Shown: positions 31,090 to 39,485 of the stretch, one piece after another
Position numbering within the stretch: position 1 is the stretch's first letter
How the letters are laid out: the number at the start of each line of letters is the position of its first letter
Assembly (NCBI RefSeq): GCF_900182955.1
Contig: NZ_FXUL01000009.1
Coordinates: 62,001-126,000, forward strand
Length of the DNA: 64,000 nt
Direction of reading: 5' to 3'
DNA from: Noviherbaspirillum suwonense
GTDB taxonomy: Bacteria > Pseudomonadota > Gammaproteobacteria > Burkholderiales > Burkholderiaceae_D
The notes under the pieces: model-generated
Database searches by the model: none
What the model was told of the DNA's origin: nothing
What the model saw: only the letters and a program-made list of their open reading frames with translations
Made by a program: the position numbers and the translations under genes

Positions 31090-33797
31090 TCGGATGACCG
31101 GTAAGGTGAGGGCGCGTAGAGATCCTGCGGCTTGAACGCCGTTCGGTAGTCGATGAACGATGGCTCGTCCGCATTGATATGCCATTCCGCGACGCCCAGC
31201 ACCTGGCGGCCGAGCGTTGGCGTCGCCAGGACGTGGTCGATATAGCCGGCTTCGCTGTCGAAGACATAGGAATACGGCATGCCGCTGCGCCGCAGGAAAC
31301 GCTCGACCTGGTTGTGCAGGCCGGCATCGATCAGCGCGGCGACCGGGTCTTCCATCGCATAGGCATTCATGTCGCCGATGACCAGCACATCTGGGTCGCC
31401 GGCCGCCGCCTGCACCCGGGGAATGAACACCGACGCCAGCCGCCGCGCCTGCCGGACCCGGGTCGCATTCCAGCAGCCCTGGCCGTCGCCGGCGTCCGCA
31501 TCGGGATGCCCGGCCGCCGGACAGCCGCCCTTGGACTTCAGATGCGCGACGACCAGCGAGAAGGTCTGCCCGTTGGCCGCGGCGAAAGTCTGCGCCATCG
31601 GCGGACGGCGGTTGGCCGGGTCGGCGTCCGCCAGCGCGCCGCCGACCAGCGTCAGCCGCGATGGCTTGTAGATCATCGCGACCCGGATCGCATCGTCGCC
31701 GGTGACGGTCGGCTTGGGCACCACCGCATAGGCGCCGCTGCCTGCGACCGCATTGAGCCCGTCGACCAGGTTCGCAACCGCGGCGTCGCCATTGTTCTGC
31801 ACCTCCATCAGGCCCAGCACGTCGGCATCGAGGGCGACGACGGCGGCGACGATCTTCGCGCGCTGCCGCTGGAAGGCCGCCAGGTCGCCGGCGCCGCGGC
31901 AGTTAGCGCGCGACACCGACGCGCCCAGCGCGCAGCCCTGGCCTACCTGGCCCGAGGCGGTCGTGCCGTCGGCAAAGGTCGTGAAGAAATTGAGGACATT
32001 GAAGCTGGCGACCTTCACGTTGCCGGCGGGAAGCGACGGGGCAGACGGGCGCGGGTTGTCGCGCGAGAACACCGGCGCGGCGGCGGGCTGCAGCTTGTAG
32101 CCGGCTGGCCCTGAACTGGACGCGCCGATCAGCCCGAAGTCTATCGTCCCGACCAGCCCGGTCGCGCTGTCGCCGGCGCGCAGCGTCCGGTCGGCGCCGA
32201 GATAGGGGACGGGGTCCGGATACTGGCTGGACCGGCCATCGTCCAGCACGATCATGGCGGCCGCATTGGCTGCCGCCGCCGCCAGCGCCTGCGCCGAACG
32301 CGGCGCATGCCGGTTGGTCGGCTTCTCCAGCCGGCCCGCCGACAGCGTCACCTGGCCGTAGCGTCCCTGGAACGCATTCTGGCTGACCGTCAGCGGATTG
32401 ACGATGCGCACCAGCATGCCTTCCAGCCGCTCGAAGTCGTCGGCCGAGGCAAGCGGCAGGGCAATGTCGGTCGGCAATAATGGGTTGTCGCGGCTGATCA
32501 CGTCGATCACGGAGACGCCGGTCAGCCGGGTCACGGTGCGGCTGGCGTCTCCGGCATTGAATTCCGTCACGGTAGCCGTCAGCCTGATCCGGTCGCCGAC
32601 TGCAATCCGCCTCGGCGGCACGCCGCCGGTGAAGACGAACAGGCCGTCCGATGTGGCCGGATCGCCGTCGCCTACCGGGTCCTGCAGGTAGAAGCCATTC
32701 GGCGCCAGCAGCGTGACCACGCCTTCGGTGGTCTGCATGGTGCCGGCGTAGGGACTGACGGCGCCGCTGCCCTGGATCTGCGGGATCGCATGCATGCCGG
32801 CCGACGCTGGCTGCACGTCGACCACGATTGCGCACAAGCCGGCCTGGCCCTGGTCGTTGGCGAAGCCGACCGTCAGCGGGTAAGCGCCGGGCGGGACGGT
32901 GGGCGCGATATCCAGCCGGAATGCCGCGCCGCCCGCTAGCTGCACTACCGCTCCGGCGGCAGCCACGCCGATGCCGGGCGTCGCGCCCGCGACAATGGTC
33001 GCGGCCTTTACGACGCCATCGGCATCGCTGGCGGACAGCATCGTGCTCCCGGCTGTCCCGGCAGGCGTCGCATAGCGTTCCGGACACAGGGCGATGATGG
33101 GTGCATTGCCTGCCGCGCAGAGGTTGAATGCGCTGGCGCCGTTGCGTGGAGCGGGCATGGCTGCCGCGAAGTCGGCCCTGTTGTCGTCGGTATCGGCACA
33201 GCCGTCGCGGGCGCGCAGGATGGCCATCGTGTTGGACGGAGCAACCGCCGGGCCGGCGCCTTCGTGTGCCGTGCCTGCCGGGCCGAAGCCGACCAGGTCG
33301 ACCACGCTGGGCGCGCCGGGACCGGCCACGGCGGCTGCCGTATTCGCCAGGAGCACCCGGCCGGCCGTCGCGGCCAGCGCCAGCGTGCCGGTAACGTCCG
33401 CGGCGGGCAGCGCGGCCGTCCCGCCCGCGCCGGCGGCGCCCTGCACCAGCAGGTACTGGCCGGGTTGCAGCGTCACGGCGGGCAGCGCCGTCACGGACCA
33501 GCTGCCGCCGGACGACGGCGCATATTGCACGCTCCAGCCTTTCAGGCCGACCGGCGCCGCGCCGCGGTTGAACAGCTCGACGAAGTCGTTGCGGTAGTAC
33601 GCGCCGGCGTTGCCGCCGCCGCCATACACCTGGCTGATCACGACGCCGGATGCAGCCGGCGCGCTCGCTGCTACGACGCTCAGTAGCGCGGCGGCCAGCA
33701 TGCGGCAGCACCAGCCGCACGCCCGCCGGTAGGCAGCGCAGCGCACTACGGGAGGCCGGGCGGGGCGCTCCGCGTGGGCAAATGAGGCGACGGGCAT
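31035..33797 (-). CDS. Secreted nuclease with lamin-tail and exonuclease/endonuclease/phosphatase domains
   Basis: 920 residues from an ATG with GGAG upstream; a later Met before the hydrophobic LAAALLSVVAAS is an alternative. A signal peptide is followed by a lamin-tail-like domain (VVISQVYGGGGNAGAYYRND, FVELFNRG), a central OB-like region (VTLLAPNGFYLQDPVGDGDP) and a C-terminal nuclease domain. Catalytic elements: GNVKVASFNVLNFFTTF, DVLGLMEVQNNGDAAV, VLVIGDMNAYAMEDPV and SSDHDPVVVSL. Architecture matches ExeM/NucH-type extracellular DNases, used to scavenge DNA or remodel biofilm. A frame opening further upstream is only translated tandem repeat. Confidence 0.9.
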   Translation of the reverse strand: MPVASFAHAERPARPPVVRCAAYRRACGWCCRMLAAALLSVVAASAPAASGVVISQVYGGGGNAGAYYRNDFVELFNRGAAPVGLKGWSVQYAPSSGGSWSVTALPAVTLQPGQYLLVQGAAGAGGTAALPAADVTGTLALAATAGRVLLANTAAAVAGPGAPSVVDLVGFGPAGTAHEGAGPAVAPSNTMAILRARDGCADTDDNRADFAAAMPAPRNGASAFNLCAAGNAPIIALCPERYATPAGTAGSTMLSASDADGVVKAATIVAGATPGIGVAAAGAVVQLAGGAAFRLDIAPTVPPGAYPLTVGFANDQGQAGLCAIVVDVQPASAGMHAIPQIQGSGAVSPYAGTMQTTEGVVTLLAPNGFYLQDPVGDGDPATSDGLFVFTGGVPPRRIAVGDRIRLTATVTEFNAGDASRTVTRLTGVSVIDVISRDNPLLPTDIALPLASADDFERLEGMLVRIVNPLTVSQNAFQGRYGQVTLSAGRLEKPTNRHAPRSAQALAAAAANAAAMIVLDDGRSSQYPDPVPYLGADRTLRAGDSATGLVGTIDFGLIGASSSGPAGYKLQPAAAPVFSRDNPRPSAPSLPAGNVKVASFNVLNFFTTFADGTTASGQVGQGCALGASVSRANCRGAGDLAAFQRQRAKIVAAVVALDADVLGLMEVQNNGDAAVANLVDGLNAVAGSGAYAVVPKPTVTGDDAIRVAMIYKPSRLTLVGGALADADPANRRPPMAQTFAAANGQTFSLVVAHLKSKGGCPAAGHPDADAGDGQGCWNATRVRQARRLASVFIPRVQAAAGDPDVLVIGDMNAYAMEDPVAALIDAGLHNQVERFLRRSGMPYSYVFDSEAGYIDHVLATPTLGRQVLGVAEWHINADEPSFIDYRTAFKPQDLYAPSPYRSSDHDPVVVSLRLEAATADP

Positions 33798-34085
33798 GCT
33801 GGCTCCAGTGAGTGCAGTGCAAGGCGGCGGACAGGATTGGCTACAGGGGACAGCGCATATGCTTCTGAAGCTGAAAATCCACAGGCAGGCCGGGACGGAC
33901 CGGACCGTAGTGGGACCGCGAACTGGCAACCGTGGCGGCGAACCGGTACCCCGGCATGCGACAAGTTGCGACAGCGTCCGGCGAAACAGCCGGGCGATGT
34001 ATTGAACGAATGCGTGTGACAGAAAGCCGTTCTTGCCCATAAGGCTGCGTTCCGGGAAAGCAGCCTGACGAAGCTGGGAAAACTT

Positions 34086-34138
34086 GAAGCTGGGAAGCCG
34101 GGGAAGCCGGGGAAGCCGGGGAAGCCGGGGAAGCCGAG
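34086..34138. repeat. Nonamer tandem repeat GAAGCCGGG
   Basis: About six units of GAAGCYGGG in register, the first with T and the last ending GAG. GAAGCTGGG also occurs alone 14 bp upstream. Simple-sequence tract in non-coding DNA, likely copy-number variable. Confidence 0.9.
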
Positions 34139-34491
34139 AAGCCGTGAATCTGTGAATTTTTGAAAACGTGAAGTGTGCGTGAAACACCAGGATCGGGCAT
34201 CGGCAAGCACCTGAAAAGTGCGCTGTCCCCGAAGCGACGCCTGAGTCACGAAAAACAGGCGGCGGTTTCATGCAGAACGCCGCGGCGGCTTGCCGGTCGC
34301 TGTCCCCGCGTCGCCCGCGCCAGCCCGTCGCCGGCCGTCGCACACCCGTTGCCCGACCCGGTTTCTGCACCCGGCAAACGTAGATTTTCGACTCGATGTT
34401 CTATTACCGGACTTCCGTAACCGCCCCTACCCAAGCGGTCATCCGTGCGCCAGCAGCAGCACCGTTCGCGAGGCGTCTCGCCGGATGAATG

Positions 34492-34497
34492 TATAAT
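34492..34497 (+). promoter_or_regulatory. -10 element for opgC-like gene
   Basis: Exact TATAAT on the plus strand, 76 bp upstream of the start. TG lies directly before it, and no good -35 is present. The downstream leader is AT-rich compared with its surroundings. Confidence 0.45.
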
Positions 34498-34573
34498 TTC
34501 CAAAAGTTATTATTTAACAGACATGTTTTCTGGAATGGATCTTGCCAGTACAGATGCAAATTGAGAGGTTTTT

Positions 34574-35737
34574 ATGACGACACGCGACGTCCGGCTCGAC
34601 ACTTTTCGGGGAATTTTCCTCGTCCTGATGACGGTCGACCATATCGGCGGGAAAGTGACTGCATTTACCTACGAGCCGTTCGGTTTCGTTTCGGCGGCGG
34701 CCGGCTTCGTGATGCTGTCGGCCTACCTGTATGCCTACACCGCATCGACCAAGCAGCCGCTCGGGCCGTCCCTGTGGCGGCAATCCCTGGTGCGCGCGGC
34801 CAAGCTCTATCGCTACCACGTTCTCGTCTTTGCGCTTCTCCTGCTGCTGATCCTGGTCAGTCCGCTCCACCGCGGCTACCTGGCGCACCAGTTCTTGCCA
34901 GGGAATATCGGGCCGATGGCATCGATGCTCTACGGCGCGGTGCTGCTGCACCAGCCCACGCTGATGCACCTGCTGCCGATGTACCTCATATTCACGCTGC
35001 TGAGTCCGCTGGTGCTGCTGGCCTTTCACCGCGGCCTGCACCTGCCTGTGCTCGTGCTCAGCCTTTCGCTGTGGGCCTGGGGCCAGTTTTACGATCCGCT
35101 GGAATGGCTGGTCGCGGCCAGCGGCAGCGGCGCGCTCGCCGGCGACTTCAACCTGCTTGCCTGGCAGGTGCTGTGGGTGTCCGGCCTGTACATCGGTTTC
35201 GTTCATGGCGTGGAAAAGCGCACTGCGCTGTTTCACTCGCCGATGTCCTTCTGGCTTGCGGGGATCGCCGTCGTCGGCTTCATGCTGGCAAAGCAGGATG
35301 TGCTCAACATGCCCGGCCAGATGGAGTTCTATGTCGAAAAGTCCGACATGCGCGCGCTGCGGCTCGCCAACATTTTTTGCCAGGTCGTCGTCTTCTGCAA
35401 GCTTGTCCAGTTCCTGCCGAAAGACAGGGGATTGCCGTGGCTCCGTTTCATAGGCAAGTACGGCCTGCAGGTCTACTGCTTCCACGTGCTGCTGGTGGCC
35501 TTCCTCGAGCCTGTCAGCTGGCGGATCGGGATGCACTTCAGCTACCCGGCCGAACTGGCGTTCATGGCAGCCGTGGTGGCAAGCCTCAGCATTCCGGCGC
35601 TGCTGTATCGTGCATACGAGCTGCAGGTGCGCCGTGCCGGCGCCCGCACCTGGCCGAACCGGCTGCGCGCGGTGGACGGTGTCGCCCGGACGCTGTTCAA
35701 GCCGCGGCGGAAGGCGGACGCGACGCGCCCGGATTGA
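34574..35737 (+). CDS. opgC: OpgC-family membrane acyltransferase
   Basis: 387 residues with about ten hydrophobic segments. RDVRLDTFRGIFLVLMTVDH at the N-terminus is the OpgC-family opening. Members succinylate or otherwise modify osmoregulated periplasmic glucans, from the inner membrane. GAGG lies before the ATG. No glucan synthase gene (opgGH) is adjacent, so the modified polymer is uncertain. Convergent with a small hypothetical gene. Confidence 0.88.
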   Translation: MTTRDVRLDTFRGIFLVLMTVDHIGGKVTAFTYEPFGFVSAAAGFVMLSAYLYAYTASTKQPLGPSLWRQSLVRAAKLYRYHVLVFALLLLLILVSPLHRGYLAHQFLPGNIGPMASMLYGAVLLHQPTLMHLLPMYLIFTLLSPLVLLAFHRGLHLPVLVLSLSLWAWGQFYDPLEWLVAASGSGALAGDFNLLAWQVLWVSGLYIGFVHGVEKRTALFHSPMSFWLAGIAVVGFMLAKQDVLNMPGQMEFYVEKSDMRALRLANIFCQVVVFCKLVQFLPKDRGLPWLRFIGKYGLQVYCFHVLLVAFLEPVSWRIGMHFSYPAELAFMAAVVASLSIPALLYRAYELQVRRAGARTWPNRLRAVDGVARTLFKPRRKADATRPD

Positions 35738-35761
35738 CGCACGCAGGCATCGCGATGCCCG

Positions 35762-36073
35762 CTAAACGGACAAGGCGTCCTGCACCAGTTCGCCTTGTTC
35801 CTTGACACCCATGCGCTCCCAGGTGTCTGCAGGAATGTTCAGCGCTTGCCGGGTCCGTTCGCCGGCGTCGCGCCAGGCGTCCGCGATGGCGTCGCTCTCG
35901 CTCGGCTGATTCTCGTCGGAACGGGTGTCGGTCGTACTCCATGACCAGCCGGATTTCTTGGTCACGCTGTCGAATGCATAACCGACGCCCTCCAGTATTT
36001 CCCGCTGGCCGGCTGCACCGGACGACACGGCGCTCCCCTTGAAGCTGGAACCGCTTTTCGATTTCTTGAACAT
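35762..36073 (-). CDS. Small polar hypothetical protein
   Basis: 103 residues from the ATG giving MFKKSKSGSSFKGSAV; two further in-frame ATG codons upstream exist and the ribosome site is weak (AAAGG at 13 bp). Ser/Gly/Lys-rich N-terminus, then an acidic helical part (ESDAIADAWRDAGERTRQAL). No signal, membrane segment or Cys. No family recognised. Confidence 0.5.
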   Translation of the reverse strand: MFKKSKSGSSFKGSAVSSGAAGQREILEGVGYAFDSVTKKSGWSWSTTDTRSDENQPSESDAIADAWRDAGERTRQALNIPADTWERMGVKEQGELVQDALSV

Positions 36074-36563
36074 GGCGATGCAATTGCCTTTCATTATGGT
36101 GGACGGTCTTGTTCCCATGTCGGGCCATTTCGGCAACAATCAACCGCCGCGGCATGACCGTCCAGGTGTGCCGCCGCTTGCAACGACGAAAATGCGGGGG
36201 CCGGACGTCCAGCCGGAGCAGCGGACAGCGGCGGGGAAACGCAGCCGGATGTGTCCGCCGGAATGTCCCGGAAACGCGTGCGCCGCCCCGCGCATCCTAT
36301 CGCCGGCGATTATGCAAATGGCTTGCCTTTCGTTTCCGGGAATTGCAATTTCCGCGCGTCCGCGACGGCGATTCGCGTAAATGCGTTCATTGTCGGGACG
36401 GGGAAGGCGCCCCGCGCCCGCGAATTCGTTGGCAAGCTGGAAATCCGAAACTGGCTTTTCGATATAGGATGTTTCTTTATGCCAGTATCATAGGCTTTCG
36501 AACAGAGAGCGTGGACACCCGGCTTTCCCGCGACGGAGGTGAGCGTGTTGAACAGATCCGAAT
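36074..36563. other. 490-bp divergent intergenic region, no gene seen
   Basis: Short frames lack ribosome sites. The last 150 bp are richer in A+T than the neighbours, a likely place for the promoter of the GGDEF-EAL gene, but no hexamer pair is convincing. Confidence 0.4.
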
Positions 36564-39248
36564 ATGCTCCATAGGCTGAGACAAACAGGTTTTTTCAGGA
36601 ATTTGCAATTTGCCCGACGCAATATCCGTGTCCTCGCCCTGTGGCTGCTGGCCGCCGCCGCGCTGAGCAGCGCATTCTGGATGTGGGCTTACAGCGAGAT
36701 CGCCCGCGAAAGGGAAGCCGTCGTGCTCGATGCGCGCCAGTCCGCCAGTTCGCAGGCCAGGGCCTATGCCGACCAGCTCGACCGGTCGCTGGCCCAGATC
36801 GACTACATCATGCTGAGCATGAAGCATTACTGGGAGGAAACCGGCGGCAGGATCCGGCTGGAAAAGCAGCTGGATGCCGGGCTGGTCTCGTCGAACAGCG
36901 ATTTCGTCGTCACCATCACGGACCGCGCCGGCAAGGCGGTCACGAGCACGCGTCCGTTCCGCAAGGACTTCAGCGGCTTTTCGAGCCGGGCCTATTTCAG
37001 GGAACACCAGAATGGCACCGTCCGCGGGCTCTCAATTTCCGAGCCGGTGATCGGCCTGCGCTCGAAGCGCCCGCAGATCATCCTGAGCCGCCGGCTCGAA
37101 ACGGCGAGCGGCGCGTTCGACGGCGTGATCGCCGTGTCGGTCGAACCCGGTTACCTGCTGGCCTTCAGCGACCCGACGACGATCCATGGCGGCGACTTCA
37201 TCGAGGTAAGAAAGATGGACGGCACGTTCTTCGCCGAAAAGTCGCTGGCAAACGCGGCGTCCGGGAGCACCCAGTACCGGTCTGCGCCCCAGTTTCCCAA
37301 TGACGCAGGCATCGCCAGCGCGCCCGGACAGCATTTCATGGACGCCAGGCCCAGGGTCGTGGCCTGGCAAAAGGCAAAGAATTATCCGGTCGTGTCTGTG
37401 GTCGGGGTGTCCGTCGAGGACAGGCTGGCGAAGTATCGCGAACGCGAACATGAAATGCGCTTCGTCGCGCTGCTGGTCAGCGCGGTGCTGTTTTTGCTCG
37501 GCGTCGGCGCGACCGTCTTTTCGACCTGGCGCGGCCAGAAGCTGCGCGATGCGAAAGAGGTAACCGCGGCCTACCGGCTCGCCACCGAAAATGCGCAGGA
37601 CGCGTTTTACATGATGCGGCCCATCCATGACGAAAACGATGAAATCATCGACTTCGCGATCGAGGACTGCAACGAGCAGGGTGCGATCAACTTCGGCGCG
37701 AGAAAGGAAAAACTGCTCAACACCCGGATGTCGTCGCATATGTCGGCCACGTTCCGCGACCAGCTGCTGTCGATCGGGCGTATCGCGATGGCGCAGGGAT
37801 TCCACGAGGAAGAAGCGTTCATGCCCGCGCACGGCAAGCGTCCCGCGCAATGGCGCAAGCGCCGGCTGCTGCGCTCCGGGCGCGGGCTGGCCGTGATGGT
37901 CAGGGATGTCACCGCCGAAAAGGCGCATGCGGATAAGCTGCACCAGCTCGCCAACTCGGACGCGCTCACGTCGCTGCCGAACCGCCACTGGCTGACCAAC
38001 TACCTGCTGGTGGCGATCGAAAAGGCCAGGGTCACCCGAAAGTCGCTGGGCGTGCTGTTCGTCGACCTGGACGATTTCAAGAACCTCAACGACACGCTGG
38101 GACACGCCGCCGGCGACGAGTTGCTGAAGGCGGCCGCATTGCGCCTGAAGGAAGTGCTGCGGCCGCAGGACAGCGTCGCCCGGCTCGGCGGCGACGAATT
38201 CACGATGGTCCTGGAGTCCATCGGCAGCGACCGCGATATCGTCACCGTGGCCGAACGCATCGTGGACACGCTGCACGAGCCATTCGTCGTGGCCGGCGGG
38301 CACCGGCACGTGGTCCATGCGTCCATCGGCATCAGCGTCTATCCGCAGGATGGCGAGGACAGCGACACGCTGCTGAAGAATGCCGACATCGCGATGTATG
38401 CGGCCAAGACCAGCGGCAAGGGCAACTACCGCTTCTTCCACGAGAACCTGTCCGAGCAGCTGGTCAGCAAGCTCACCCGCCAGGCGCAGCTGAAGCAGGC
38501 GCTCGAACAGGACGAACTCGTCGTGTATTACCAGCCGCGGGTCTGCGGACGGACCGGCGAACTGACCAGCCTCGAAGCGCTGGCGCGCTGGCGCCATCCG
38601 TCCTGCGGCGTGATGCAGCCCGATGACTTCATCCCGGTCGCCGAGGAGACCGGGCTCATCATCCCCCTCGGCGAACAGGTCATCAACAAGGTTTGCGACC
38701 AGCTGGTGCAATGGCGTGCCGAAGGCGTGCCGCTGGTCCCGGTCTCGGTCAACGTGTCGGCCCGGCAGATCAACAGCGGCAGCGTCAGCGCCGTCATCGC
38801 CGCCGCGCTCGAACGGTGCGGCATCGCGCCCGACCTGATCGAGGTCGAGATCACCGAGTCGGCCACGGTGGGCGAAAGCGTTGTCGCGTCGGCCGAACTT
38901 GCGACGCTGCAGACCATGGGGAGCCGGCTCTACGTCGATGATTTCGGCACCGGCTATTCGTCGCTGTCCCAGCTGCGGCGCCTGGACATGCACGGCATCA
39001 AGGTCGACCGCTCCTTTACGGCGCAGCTCACCGACGGTCCGCAGGACCTGGCGCTGTTCAGGGCGATCGTGTCGATGGCGCATGCGATCGACATGCAGGT
39101 CGTCGCCGAGGGCGTGGAATCGGCGGAGCAGCTCGCGCTGCTGCAGGGACTGGGCTGCGACGAAATGCAGGGCTACTACATCTCGCCGCCGGTCCCGGCG
39201 TCCGACGTCCTGCTGATGCTGCAAAAACGCCATCTCTATCCGGGCTGA
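36564..39248 (+). CDS. Membrane-bound dCache-PAS-GGDEF-EAL cyclic-di-GMP enzyme 1
   Basis: 894 residues. A helix at about 22-42 and another near 300-320 frame a periplasmic dCache-like sensor (SQARAYADQLDRSLAQIDYI, later GVIAVSVEPGYLLAF). A cytoplasmic PAS-like region (about 330-440) precedes the GGDEF domain, with intact GGDEF at residue 542 and NxLGHxxGD-like segment (NDTLGHAAGDELL). The EAL domain begins with EALARWRHP at residue 671, and DDFGTGYSSL is present. Both catalytic motifs look intact, so the protein could make or degrade c-di-GMP depending on the sensor ligand. A close paralogue follows immediately downstream. Confidence 0.92.
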   Translation: MLHRLRQTGFFRNLQFARRNIRVLALWLLAAAALSSAFWMWAYSEIAREREAVVLDARQSASSQARAYADQLDRSLAQIDYIMLSMKHYWEETGGRIRLEKQLDAGLVSSNSDFVVTITDRAGKAVTSTRPFRKDFSGFSSRAYFREHQNGTVRGLSISEPVIGLRSKRPQIILSRRLETASGAFDGVIAVSVEPGYLLAFSDPTTIHGGDFIEVRKMDGTFFAEKSLANAASGSTQYRSAPQFPNDAGIASAPGQHFMDARPRVVAWQKAKNYPVVSVVGVSVEDRLAKYREREHEMRFVALLVSAVLFLLGVGATVFSTWRGQKLRDAKEVTAAYRLATENAQDAFYMMRPIHDENDEIIDFAIEDCNEQGAINFGARKEKLLNTRMSSHMSATFRDQLLSIGRIAMAQGFHEEEAFMPAHGKRPAQWRKRRLLRSGRGLAVMVRDVTAEKAHADKLHQLANSDALTSLPNRHWLTNYLLVAIEKARVTRKSLGVLFVDLDDFKNLNDTLGHAAGDELLKAAALRLKEVLRPQDSVARLGGDEFTMVLESIGSDRDIVTVAERIVDTLHEPFVVAGGHRHVVHASIGISVYPQDGEDSDTLLKNADIAMYAAKTSGKGNYRFFHENLSEQLVSKLTRQAQLKQALEQDELVVYYQPRVCGRTGELTSLEALARWRHPSCGVMQPDDFIPVAEETGLIIPLGEQVINKVCDQLVQWRAEGVPLVPVSVNVSARQINSGSVSAVIAAALERCGIAPDLIEVEITESATVGESVVASAELATLQTMGSRLYVDDFGTGYSSLSQLRRLDMHGIKVDRSFTAQLTDGPQDLALFRAIVSMAHAIDMQVVAEGVESAEQLALLQGLGCDEMQGYYISPPVPASDVLLMLQKRHLYPG

Positions 39249-39485
39249 CCGCGGCCGCGGACGCTGCGCAGCTGCCGTGCCGGCACCGGCTTTCCTTTCC
39301 AAATGATAATTTCCTGGCGGACCTCTTAATTCCGCGCAATGTTTTTGTGCAAACGGAACCGGGGCGCAGAGGGCCGCCCAGTATGATCGAGCCAGTCAAT
39401 GTGAAAAAGGAAATGCGTACCGCATGTCACATTCGGAGTGACTGCCCGCATCCAGCCTATGCGCGTGATGATCCCTGGTTCAACG

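Larger units (their letters stand above)
33798..34573. other. 776-bp divergent intergenic region with a simple tandem repeat
   Basis: No supportable gene between the nuclease and opgC-like genes. It holds the nonamer tract at 34086-34138 and the opgC promoter candidate near 34492. The frames through this region read as Pro-Arg-Leu repeats or have no ribosome site. Confidence 0.6.

Noticed and set aside
33798-34370. N-terminal extension of the nuclease with LPRLPRLP repeats
   Set aside because: The extension is translated nonamer repeat; a signal peptide and ribosome site support the ATG at 33797.
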